Assembly: GCF_000374805.1 (NCBI RefSeq)
Contig: NZ_KB895335.1
Span: forward strand, 124,001 to 188,000
Length of the DNA: 64,000 bases
Direction: 5' to 3'
From: Chitiniphilus shinanonensis DSM 23277
GTDB lineage: Bacteria > Pseudomonadota > Gammaproteobacteria > Burkholderiales > Chitinibacteraceae
Position numbers and translations under genes: made by a program. The notes under the pieces are model-generated. The model was not told the origin of the DNA and did not search any database. It worked only from the letters and a program-made list of their open reading frames with translations. Positions 37,901 to 47,900 of this stretch are shown here, piece after piece (the stretch's first letter is position 1; the number at the start of each line of letters is the position of its first letter).

Positions 37901-38500
37901 CCCCGGCCAAGCCGGGTGCGCACCATGCTCGGTATGCGAGTAGCGGCTCCAACCTGTTCCATTCCGACTCCCCCCGCCCTCGCCGCCGCGAGGGGGCCTC
38001 GCTTCGCTCGCGCTGTTGCATCCTGCTGGCGGATTGCCATGGTGAAAGTGCATCAAGCTCCCGGCCAAGCCGGGCGCACGCCGTTCGCGGTATGCCAACA
38101 ACCGCGCTTCCTGCTCGATTCCACTCCCCCCGCCCTCCGCCGCGAGGGGGCCTCGCTTCGCTCGCGCTGTTGCATCCTGCTGGCGGATTGCCATGGTGAA
38201 AGTGCATCAAGCTCCCGGCCAAGCCGGGCGCACGTCGTTCGCGGCATGCCAACAACCGCGCTTCCTGCTCGATTCCAATCCCCCCGCCCTCGCCGCGAGG
38301 GCCGGAGTACTTGCTACATGCCGGTCCCGCTCGATCTGCGGCAAGCCCCCGGCCAAGCCGGGCGCGCATCGTTCGGAGGGCGCCAGTACCGACCCTCCCT
38401 TTTTCGACACCACTCCCCCCGCCCTCGCCGCCGCGAGGGGGCCTCGCTTCGCTCGCACGCGTGGTCCCATCCCGGCTTGTCGGGCGGTCGGCTCAATCCA
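37901..38500 (+). repeat. Four tandem units of the CCCGGCCAAGCCGGG / CCCCCCGCCCTCGCCGC repeat
   Basis: Units begin with the palindrome CCCGGCCAAGCCGGG at about 37902, 38060, 38214 and 38348 (spacing 158, 154 and 134 bp). After a partly conserved 45-bp stretch comes a second block, CCCCCCGCCCTCGCCGCCGC plus GAGGGGGCCTCGCTTCGCTC. Units 1 and 2 also share a 45-bp GCTGTTGCATCCTGC tail. The array fills the rhodanese-GNAT gap (37871-38520); no gene is seen there. Single copies lie at 52.25 and 53.27 kb and an inverted array at 63.5 kb. Confidence 0.9.
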
Positions 38501-38520
38501 CAATCGGTGAAGAACCCACC

Positions 38521-39021
38521 ATGCTCGACAGCGCCAATGCCCTGGCCGATGGCCTGACCATCCGCCCCGCCCGTTCCAGCGACGAACCGTTCCTGGCCGC
38601 GCTCTACCAGAGCGCCCGGCCCGACCTGCAACTGATCGACGCCGACCCCGAGCTGATCGAAAGCGTGGTCGCGCAGCAGTACCAGACCTTGCAGACCGGC
38701 GCCGGCACCGCCTACCCCAACGCCATGCACTACGTGATCGAAAAGACCGCCGCCAACATCGGCGCGCTGGTGGTCGATTTCGGGCCCAACGAAGTGCGGG
38801 TGATCTACCTGGCATTCATCCCCAACGCGCGCGGCCTGGGCTTTGGCCGTACCGTGCTGCAAGGCGTGCAGCAGGCGGCGCGGCAGGTGCGCTGCCCGGT
38901 GGCCGCCGTGGTATGGCGCAGCAACCCGCGCGCACGGCAGCACTACATCGCGCTGGGATTCCAGGTGGAAGAGGCGGGGGATACCGCCGAACGACTGGTG
39001 TGGTACCCGACAGCGGCCTGA
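38521..39021 (+). CDS. GNAT family N-acetyltransferase
   Basis: 166 residues. The acetyl-CoA loop is the NARGLGFGRTVLQ segment, with the AFIPN strand before it and ARQHYIALGFQVEE near the C-terminus. The substrate is unknown. The start follows the repeat array at once. GNAT genes are often found with tail-collar and DUF6916 genes, both present nearby on the other strand. Confidence 0.88.
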   Translation: MLDSANALADGLTIRPARSSDEPFLAALYQSARPDLQLIDADPELIESVVAQQYQTLQTGAGTAYPNAMHYVIEKTAANIGALVVDFGPNEVRVIYLAFIPNARGLGFGRTVLQGVQQAARQVRCPVAAVVWRSNPRARQHYIALGFQVEEAGDTAERLVWYPTAA

Positions 39022-39028
39022 GCGCCGA

Positions 39029-39508
39029 TCAGCCGGCCCGCGCCTTGCGATTGGCCCTGCGGCCCCAATGGGCGCCGAGCAGCGAAGCGGCGTAGCCCAG
39101 CAGCGTCAGGCACAGCGTCGTGGTGGTGAATCGCGGCCAGCTCATCCAGACCATCAGACCGCAGGTCAGTGTGGCCGCGATCAGCGCGCAGCGGTACTCG
39201 TGGCGCTTGGCGATGCGGGCGCAGACGAAGCCCGCCAGCACCGAGATCATCGTGCCGAGTATCGTCACGATCAGCATGTACGGCGAGTACCATGCCAGCG
39301 ATCCCATGTGCGCTTCGAGCTGATCCGGCGGCATGCCGCCCAGCGTCAGCAAGGCACCGTAGGCGATGCCCAGTATCAGGGCCAGCAAGTTGGAGCCGAC
39401 GAAGTCCAGCAGAAAGGCATACAGCACCGCCTTCACCGGCGAGCCGGGGCTCGTGTCGGCCTGGGTCAGATCGACGCCGGGGGCGGCGTAGGGGTTGTCT
39501 TGTTCCAT
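39029..39508 (-). CDS. Hypothetical membrane protein
   Basis: 159 residues. A short polar N-terminus (MEQDNPYAAPGVD) is followed by four hydrophobic helices and a basic Arg/Lys tail. The NPYAAP opening occurs in several small bacterial membrane proteins of unknown function. The ATG at 39508 is chosen for this motif. It is convergent with the GNAT gene, 7 bp between stops. Confidence 0.72.
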   Translation of the reverse strand: MEQDNPYAAPGVDLTQADTSPGSPVKAVLYAFLLDFVGSNLLALILGIAYGALLTLGGMPPDQLEAHMGSLAWYSPYMLIVTILGTMISVLAGFVCARIAKRHEYRCALIAATLTCGLMVWMSWPRFTTTTLCLTLLGYAASLLGAHWGRRANRKARAG

Positions 39509-39595
39509 GGTCTCACCGGGTGATGCGCCCCACGCTCGGGGCGAAACCACGGCAGTGTCGGCCGCTGCGCGTGTCGGCGCAAGCGGCGGGCGCGC

Positions 39596-39904
39596 TCAGT
39601 TGAACACCACCTGGAAATACGCCGCGCGCTCGTCGCGGCCCAGCGCCGGCACGCGCGACACGAACATGCCTTCCAGCCGCCCCAGCGCCGGCAGGTCCAG
39701 CGCGCACGGGCCGTGGACGAAATCGGTGCCGTCCGGCGCGGTCAGCGCCACCGCGAACGGCATGCGGCTGCCCGGCATCTGCGACAGCGGCTTGAGGTCC
39801 ACCTGCTCGACCCGCACCGCCAGCGCGCGGCCGTCGGGCAGCGCCAGCGTACAGGTGGTGCCCACCAGGGGCTGGAAATGACTGGCTTCGATCCGGTGCA
39901 GCAT
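39596..39904 (-). CDS. DUF6916 family protein
   Basis: 102 residues. Small beta-rich protein opening with a SHFQPLVGTTCTL stretch and ending YFQVVFN, with a central FVHGPCALDLPALG segment. Proteins of this kind are regularly encoded next to tail-collar (microcystin-dependent-type) proteins, as here (83 bp downstream of that gene). Function unknown. Confidence 0.75.
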   Translation of the reverse strand: MLHRIEASHFQPLVGTTCTLALPDGRALAVRVEQVDLKPLSQMPGSRMPFAVALTAPDGTDFVHGPCALDLPALGRLEGMFVSRVPALGRDERAAYFQVVFN

Positions 39905-39987
39905 CGGTGCTCCAAAGAAAACGCAGGCCGGGGGCCCGGCCTGCGATGCGACGTGCGAGCGTCGCTTCGATCCGCGTATGCGGCGGA

Positions 39988-40584
39988 TCAGTTGCGCGAC
40001 GGAAAGATGCCGTTCAGCGCCACGCTGAAGTTCACCGCCAGGAACGGGTTCATCAGCCCGAACGGCTGGCTGCCGCCGGCCGCCGCGGCGGCCACGGTGC
40101 CGCCCAGGTTGCTGCTCACGCCTTGCAGCGTGATCGGCCCGGTGCCCAGCGCGTCGGAGTAGATGGTGGCACTGCCCGGGCCGGTGCCCGATGCGCCGAT
40201 GTAGGAGTTGGTCGCCGTCGGCGCGTTGACCGGGTTGCTGGCCGCGGCGGCCAGTTGCACGTTGGTGGCCACCGTCAGCGAGCTGGTGATGGCATGGGTG
40301 TGCATCGGCATGTTGTTGGAGGTCAGCGTGATGCTTTCCACGCCGCCCACCTGACCGATCGGACGATTGCTCAGGCCGGTGCCGGAGCCCTGGCCCATCG
40401 GCATGCGGCCTTGCAGGTTGGGCAGGCCGAAGGTGGATACGCCGTCGCCGCCGTAGGTGGTGCCGACCAGCGCGAACAGCGCGCTGAACTGCGAAACCGC
40501 CAGCAATTGGCCATTACAGAGCGCCCAGCCGGACGGCGCATAAGGGAAAGCAAACGGCTGAATGGTGCCGATGAAAACTTCCAT
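39988..40584 (-). CDS. Phage tail collar domain protein (MdpB-like)
   Basis: 198 residues. The N-terminus MEVFIGTIQPFAFPYAPSGW and the CNGQLL, GTTYGGDGVSTFGLPNLQGR segments are the tail-collar signature. The middle holds MPMHTH and an Ala/Asn/Thr-rich part. It lacks a signal peptide. No other phage structural gene is nearby, so it is a stand-alone member of the microcystin-dependent protein type, not a prophage. Confidence 0.9.
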   Translation of the reverse strand: MEVFIGTIQPFAFPYAPSGWALCNGQLLAVSQFSALFALVGTTYGGDGVSTFGLPNLQGRMPMGQGSGTGLSNRPIGQVGGVESITLTSNNMPMHTHAITSSLTVATNVQLAAAASNPVNAPTATNSYIGASGTGPGSATIYSDALGTGPITLQGVSSNLGGTVAAAAAGGSQPFGLMNPFLAVNFSVALNGIFPSRN

Positions 40585-40734
40585 CTTTCATCTCCAGATA
40601 TTTTTCTGATGGGTCGCGCTGCCCTGCCGCCGCCCCCGTGGCGGTGGTACACGCAGCGTCTTGCGAGATATAAAGCATTTTCCGACGAAAGACAGCGTCA
40701 TTTTGGTGACTGATCCGTAGTTGATCCGCCCCGC

Positions 40735-40758
40735 CTATGTCGCAAGCCGGTGACATAG
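40735..40758. promoter_or_regulatory. Palindromic operator-like site between the tail-collar and sulfotransferase genes
   Basis: CTATGTC (40735-40741) and GACATAG (40752-40758) form a perfect 7-bp inverted repeat with a 10-bp centre. It lies in the 209-bp divergent intergenic region, which also has three TGATCCG copies (near 40711, 40722 and 40775). It could be a regulator binding site for both genes. Confidence 0.4.
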
Positions 40759-40793
40759 AATAGTATTCACTAATTGATCCGCGAAGCGTAAGC

Positions 40794-41654
40794 GTGTCCA
40801 CAGCCCACTACCACTTCATCTCCGGTTTACCGCGCTCCGGCTCCACATTGCTGTCAGCTTTGCTGTTGCAGAACCCGCGTTTCCAGGCCGGCATGACCAG
40901 CCCTGTCGGCACGTTGTTCGGCGCGGTGCTGGCGCAATGCAGCGCCGGCAGCGAATTCGGCCCGGTGATCGAGCTGGCGCAGCGGCGCCGGCTGTTGAAG
41001 GGCTTGTTCGACAACTACTACGCCGATTGCCCACGGCCGGTGGTGTTCGACACCAACCGCCAGTGGTGCGCCCGCCTGCCTGCGCTGCGCGACCTGTTCC
41101 CGCAGGCCAAGGTGATCGCCTGCGTGCGCAACGTGGCGTGGGTGATGGACAGCATCGAGCGGCTGTACCGCGCCAATCCGTACGAGAACACCAAGCTGTT
41201 CGTGGACGATACCGAGCGCAACACCGTCTACAGCCGCGTGGATACCCTGGCGCAGCGCAACCGGCTGGTAGGTTTTGCCTGGGCCGCGCTGAAGGAAGCG
41301 TATTACGGCGAGCACGCCGATTCGCTGCTGCTGGTGGATTACGAACTGCTCACCCACGCGCCGGAGCAGGTGCTGCGGCTGGTCTACGACTTCATCGGCG
41401 AACCATGGTTTGCCCATGATTTCGACAACGTGCGCTACGACGCGCCCGAATTCGACCAGGCGCTGGGCGTCGGCGGGCTGCACCGGGTGAAGCCGCGCGT
41501 GGCGCCGCAGGCGCGGCGCACCGTGCTGCCGCCGGATCTGTTCGAGCAATACGCGCGGCTGTCGTTCTGGGAGGACGGCGCCGCCAGCGCCGCCAACGTG
41601 ATCCGCCTGCGGCCGGAACCCACGCCGGCGCCAGCACCGGCGGCGGCACCGTAG
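40794..41654 (+). CDS. Sulfotransferase family protein
   Basis: 286 residues from a GTG start at 40794. The PAPS 5'-phosphosulfate loop is SGLPRSGSTLL (10-20) and the 3'-phosphate loop region is ACVRNVAWVMDS. It transfers a sulfuryl group to an unknown acceptor. The C-terminus ends in a Pro/Ala-rich tail. It is divergent from the tail-collar/DUF6916 pair, sharing its control region, and precedes the giant protein gene. Confidence 0.9.
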   Translation: MSTAHYHFISGLPRSGSTLLSALLLQNPRFQAGMTSPVGTLFGAVLAQCSAGSEFGPVIELAQRRRLLKGLFDNYYADCPRPVVFDTNRQWCARLPALRDLFPQAKVIACVRNVAWVMDSIERLYRANPYENTKLFVDDTERNTVYSRVDTLAQRNRLVGFAWAALKEAYYGEHADSLLLVDYELLTHAPEQVLRLVYDFIGEPWFAHDFDNVRYDAPEFDQALGVGGLHRVKPRVAPQARRTVLPPDLFEQYARLSFWEDGAASAANVIRLRPEPTPAPAPAAAP

Positions 41655-41766
41655 CAGTAACGCAACACAGCAAGACCACAACAATAGAACTGTCATGCCG
41701 CCCGGGTCGAATCCGGCGGCAACACTGGAGATCGGCTGTCGCGTGGTGGTTTGGGTGGAAGCGCTA

Positions 41767-41922
41767 AACCCCAAATCTTGAACCACAGAGAACACAGAGA
41801 ACACAGAGATTCACGGAGAAAAACAAAACTCAACTCGGGTCTGGTTGGACTGGCGCGGGATTTGGGTTTCTCTGTGATCCTCCGTGTTCTTCGTGTTCTC
41901 TGTGGTTCAAGATTTGGGGTTC
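41767..41922. repeat. CACAGAG-type inverted repeat, copy 2
   Basis: Left arm 41767-41823 and right arm 41867-41922 match over about 55 bp with the same CCCCAAATCTTGAACCACAG tip as copy 1. The loop is only about 43 bp. It ends 47 bp before the ATG of the giant protein, so it occupies the expected promoter region; no separate promoter was recognised. Confidence 0.92.
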
Positions 41923-41968
41923 AGCGACACCCCCAACCACCACCCCACGGCCGCACAAGGAGCATGCC

Positions 41969-44900
41969 ATGTGGTGGACCAAGCGCAATTCGACGCAAGA
42001 CACGACCGGCCAACGCCGCCCCACGACCGGGTCCTCGCTGATCCTGGCGCTGGAGCCGCGCATCATGTTCGACGGCGCCGCCGTCGCCACCGCCATCGAC
42101 CGGCCGCATGAAGCGCCTACCCACGACACACGCTCCGATCCCGCATCCACCGGCGATGGCGCCGACCACAGCGCTGTGGCGCCCGCCGCGGTGCTGCCGC
42201 CGCAGGCCGAGCCGGCCGGGCGCAACGTGTTGTTCGTCGATGCGCGGGTCAAGGACGCGGACAAGCTGCTGGCCGATCTCAAGCCGAATACCGAGGTGGT
42301 CTACCTGCGCGCCGACCAGGACGGCCTGACGCAGATGAACACCTACCTCGCCGGCCATCCCGGCGCCCAGTCGGTGCAGATCCTGGCCCACGGCTACAGC
42401 GGCGACCTGTGGCTGGGCAGCAGCTACCTCTCCGCCGAAAACCTCAATACCTATTCCGACAGCCTGGCGCGGCTCGGCCAGAACATGGCGCAGGGCGGCG
42501 ACATCCTGATCTACGCCTGCAACACCGCCGACGGCGCGCGCGGATCGGCCTTCGTCGATGCGCTGGCCGCCGGCACCGGGCGCGACATCGCCGCGTCCAG
42601 CAACCGCACCGGCGCCGGCAGCGACTGGGTGCTGGAAGTCACCCGCGGCAGCATCGAAAGCACCTCGGTGCTGTCGGCCCAAGCCGAACACGGCTACCAG
42701 TACAACCTGGCCACCATCACCGTCACCAGCAGCGCCGACAGCGGCGTCGGCACCCTGCGCAACGCCATTGCTAGCGCCATCACCGGCGACACCATCACCT
42801 TCAGCAGCGGCATGACGGTCAGCCTCACCACCGGCGAGCTGGTCATCACCAAGAACCTGACCATCGACGGCGACATCAACAACGACGGCGTCGCCGACGT
42901 GACGCTGGACGCCAACTACCGCAGCCGCGTGCTCCAGGTACAGGCCGGCAGCAACGTGATGCTCGACGGCCTGGTGATCACCCGCGGCCTGGTCTCCGGC
43001 AACGGCGGCGACGCCGGCAACGGCCTGGCCGCCGCCGGCGCCTTCGGCGGCGGCATCTGGAACGCCGGCACGCTCACCCTGCTCAACACCTCGGTCACCG
43101 CCAACGCGGCGGCCGGCGGCGGCGGCGGCGGCGGCAACTTCGCCTACGACGGCGGCGGCGGCGGCGGCGGCGGCGCGTTGGGCGGCGGCATCGGCGGTCG
43201 CGGCGGCGAATCGGGCGTCTCCCACAATCTGGGCGGCAGCGGCAGCGCCAACCAGGGCGGTCGTGGCGGCGCCGATAGCGCCTTCCCCGGCATGGGCGGC
43301 CAGGGCGGTACCGGCGTCGGCGGCGCCGGCGGCAGCTACCTGGGCTATTCCACCGGCGGCACTGGCGGCACCGCCACCAACGGCAGCATCAGCATCGGCG
43401 GCGGCGGCGGCGGCCTGGGCACCGACGCCACCGGCGGCGCCGGCGGCTCGGCGGCGGGCGGCATCTACAACGCGGTCGGCGGCACCATCAACGTCATCGG
43501 CAACTCGATCATCAGCAACAACCTCGGCGCCGGCGGCGGCGGCGGCGGGGGCGGCGCCGGCGGCTCGCTGGGCAACCAGAACGGCGGCGCCGGCGGGCGC
43601 GGCGTCGGCGCGGTGTGGAACAAGGGCACCTTCAACATCACCGCCGCCAACAACGCGGCCATGACCGGCAACGGCGCCGGCAGCGGCGCCGGCGGCCAGG
43701 AACTGGGCACCGGCTCGCCGGGCCCCAGCCCCGCCGCGGTCACCGGCATCTACAACGACGGCGGCGCGCTCAACACCAGCTACGTGCCCAACGCGCCGCC
43801 CGTGCTGGGCGGCCTGCAAGGCGACAGCGTCACCTTCACCGAGGGCGACAGCGCCCGGCTGATCGACCTGGGCAGCAATGCCACGGTGTCGGACGGCGAT
43901 TCGGCCGACTTCAACGGCGGCAGCGTGCGGGTGTCGATCACCACCAACCGCGTCACCGCCGAAGACCTGCTGTCGATCCGCAACCAGGGCACCGGCGCCG
44001 GGCAGATCGGCGTCAGCGGCAGCACCATCACCTATGGCGGCGTCGCCATCGGCACCTTCACCGGCGGCAGCGGCAGCAACGATCTGGTGATCACCTTCAA
44101 CTCCGCTTCGGCTACGCCGGCCGCGGTCGAAGCCCTGCTGCACAACCTGGTGTACGACAACAGCAACGTCGACAACCCCACCGCGTCGGCGCGCACCCTG
44201 AGCGTCACCGTCTACGACGGCGACAGCTACACCACCACCACCAACACCGTCACCGTCAACGTGGTGGCGGTGAACGACGCGCCCACGCTCAGCCCGGCCA
44301 ACAGCAACGCCAGCTACACCGAGGGCGGCAGCGCCGCCGTGCTCAGCGGCAGCCTGACGCTGGCCGATGTGGACAGCACCACCTTCCAGGGCGCCACCGT
44401 CACCGTCAGCGACTTCCGCACCGGCGACGTGCTGTCGGTCGGCGCGCCCAACGGCTTCACCGTCAGCTACGACAGCGGCACCGGCGTGCTGACCCTGAGC
44501 GGCGGCGGCTCGCAGGCCGCGTTGCAGGCCGCGCTGCGCTCGATCACCTATTCCTCGACCTCGGACGACCCCACCGCCGGCGGCAGCGACACCACCCGCC
44601 AGATCAACTTCACCGTCACCGACAGCGGCGGTGCGACCTCCACCGCGGTCACCGCGCAAGTGGCCGTCACCGGCGTCAACGACGCGCCCACGCTGTCCGG
44701 CGGCCCCTACACCTGGGCCGGCACCAACGAAGACACCACCTCGTCCGCCGTCACCGTCGCCACCCTGCTGGGCAGCACCACCCACGCCGACCCGGACGGC
44801 CCCGGCAGCGGCATCGCCATCACCGGCAGCAGCGGCGGCGGCGCCTGGGAATACTCCACCGACGGCGTCAACTGGACCGGCGTCGGCGCCGTCTCCAACA

Positions 44901-47900
44901 GCGCCGCGCTGCTGCTGTCCAGTACCACCCAGTTGCGCTTCGTGCCGGACGGCGCCAACGGCAGCGCAGCCGGCCTCACCTTCCGCGCCTGGGACCAGAG
45001 CGCCGGCACCGCGTCCACCAACGGCACGCGCAATACCGCCGACACCAGCACCAACGGCGGCAGCGCCGCGTATTCCACCGGCACCGCGCAGGCCTCGCTC
45101 ACCGTCAGCAGCGTCAACGACGCCCCGGTGCTGACCCCGGTCGGCCCGACGCTGACCGGCCTGACCGATTCCGACACCAACAACCCCGGCGTGGCGGTGT
45201 CCAGCTTCCTGACCGGCCATGTCACCGATGCGGACACCGGCGCGGTGCAGGGCATCGCCCTCACTGGCCTGACCTCCGGCACCGGCACCTGGCAATACAG
45301 CACCAACGGCGGCGCCAGCTGGCAGAACGTCGGCGCGGTCTCCGACGCCTCGGCACTGCTGCTGCGCAGCGGCGACCGGGTGCGCTTCGTGCCCGACGGC
45401 GTCAACGGCGGCGACGTCAGCCTGACCTACCACGCGTGGGACCAGAGCGGCGCCACCGCCGGCCAGCAGGGCACCAAGGTCGACGCCAGCGCCACCGGCG
45501 GCGCCAATCCGTTCTCGGCCGCCAGCGATACCGCCACCCTGCACGTCACCGCCATCGACGACGCGCCGGTGGTCACCGCCAGCGGCGGCGCCGCCGCCTT
45601 CGTCGAGGGCAACAACGTCACCTCGACCCCGGTGGTGATCGACAGCGGCCTCACCGTGACCGACAGCGATTCGCCGCTGCTTTCCAGCGCCACGGTGGCG
45701 ATCAGCGGCAACTTCCTGGGCAGCCAGGACGTGCTGGCCTTCACCAACAATCCGGCCACCATGGGCGACATCGTCGCCAGCTACGACAGCGGCACCGGTA
45801 TCCTGACGCTGACCTCCGCCGCCGGCGCCTCCGCCGCGCAATGGCAGGCCGCGCTGCGCAGCGTCACCTACAGCAACAGCTCGGATACGCCGTCCAGCCT
45901 CGACCGCACCATCACCTTCAAGGTCAACGACGGCAACAGCGACAGCAGCGGCGCCAACCGCACCGTCACCGTCGCCGCCACCAACGACGCGCCGACCGTG
46001 TCGATGCCGGCCAGCCTGACCGCGGCCGAGGACACCGCCACCGCCATCACCGGCATCAGCTTCGCCGACGCGGACGCCGGCAGCGCCAGCGTCACCGTCA
46101 CCCTGTCGGTCGGCAGCGGCACGCTGTCCGCCACCAGCGGCGGCGGCGTCACCATCGGCGGCACCGCCAGCGCGCTGACGCTGTCGGGCTCGATCGCCAA
46201 CATCAACACCTTCATCGCCGGCGGCGCCGTGCAGTTCCTGGGCGCGGCCAACAGCACCGCCAGCGTCACCCTCACCGCCGGCATCGACGACGGCGGCAAC
46301 TCCGGCGGCGCGGCGCAGACCGGCAGCGGCACCGTCACCATCGCCATCACCGCGGTCAACGATGCGCCGCACATCAGCGCGCCCCCGTCCATCGCCGTCA
46401 CCGAGGATGTGACCACCGCGCTGAGCGGCATCAGCTTCAGCGACGTCGACGCCGGCCCGGGCACGGTGAGCGTGCAGTTCAGCGTCGCGCCGGGCAGCGG
46501 CACCCTCAGCGCCATCGGCGCGTCCGGCGTCACCGTGCTCGGCTCGGGCACCGGCACGCTCAGCCTCAGCGGCACGCTGTCCGACATCAACGCCTTCGTC
46601 ACCGGCGGCGCCGTCAGCTACACCACCGCCGCCAACGCCACCGGCAACGTGGTGCTCGACGTGACCATCGACGACAGCGGCAATACCGGCAGCGGCGGCA
46701 ACCAGACCGATCACACCACCGTCACCCTCACCGTCACCGCCGTCAACGACGCCCCGGTCAACAGCGTGCCGGGCACCCAGAGCGTGTTGCAGGACGGCAC
46801 CCTGGTGTTCAGCACCGGCAACGGCAACGCGCTGTCGATCGCCGACGTGGACGTCGGCGGCGGCACCATGCGCGTCACCCTCACCGCCAGCAACGGCCTG
46901 CTCACCCTGGGCAGTCTCAGCGGCGTGAGCTTCCTGGTCGGCAACGGCACCGGCGACGGCACCATGGTGTTCGAAGGCACCCTCAGCGCCATCAACAACG
47001 CCCTGGCCGGGCTGTCGTTCGCCCCCACCGGCGGCTACTACGGCCCCGCCTCGGTGCAGATCACCACCGACGACCTCGGCCAATCGGGCAGCGGCGGCGG
47101 TCAGACCGATACCGACACCATCCTGATCAACGTCGCCCAGCCCAACCCGTCGATCACCGGCGTGGCCGGCGGCAGCCCGGACGGCACCTACAAGGTGGGC
47201 GACACCGTCCACATCACCATCACCTACGACCAGGCGGTGACCGTATCCGGCGGCGTGCCCACCCTGCTGCTGGAAACCGGCGCCATCGACCGCAGCGCGG
47301 TCTACGTGAGCGGCAGCGGCACCGACACCCTGACCTTCGCCTACGTGGTCCAGGCCGGCGACCGGAGCAGCGATCTCGACTACGTCGGCTCCGCCGCGCT
47401 GTCGCTGAACGGCGCCAGCATCGCCAGCGTCAGCCTGGGCAACCCCGCCTTCACCACCTTGCCGGCGCCCGGCGCGGTGGACAGCCTGGGCGCCAATGCC
47501 GCCCTGGTGATCGACGGCGTGGCCCCCACCGTGGTCAGCGTGACCGCGCCGCCGGCCGGCACCTACATCGCCGGCCAGCCGCTGGACTTCGTGGTCAATT
47601 ACAGCGAAGCGGTGGTGGTCGACACCAGCGGCGGCACCCCGCGCATCGCCATCACCCTGGACAGCGGCACCGTCTACGCCGAATACCTGTCCGGCTCGGG
47701 CTCCAGCGCGCTCACCTTCCGCCTGGTGGTCGGCGCCGGACAGTCCGACACCAACGGCGTGGCGCTGGGCGGCAGCGTCACCGCCAACGGCGGCCTGGTG
47801 CGCGACCTGGCCGGCAATGCCCACGTGCCGGGGCTGAACGGCCTGCCCAACACCAGCGCGGTGCGCGTCGACGCCGTGGCGCCGGGCGCCACCGCCATCG

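Noticed and set aside
37901-38500. CRISPR array
   Set aside because: Repeat spacing is irregular (134-158 bp), the 'spacers' are partly conserved between units, and there are no cas genes.
39988-40584. Prophage remnant
   Set aside because: The tail-collar protein is isolated: no integrase, capsid, terminase or attachment site nearby. Stand-alone collar proteins are common.
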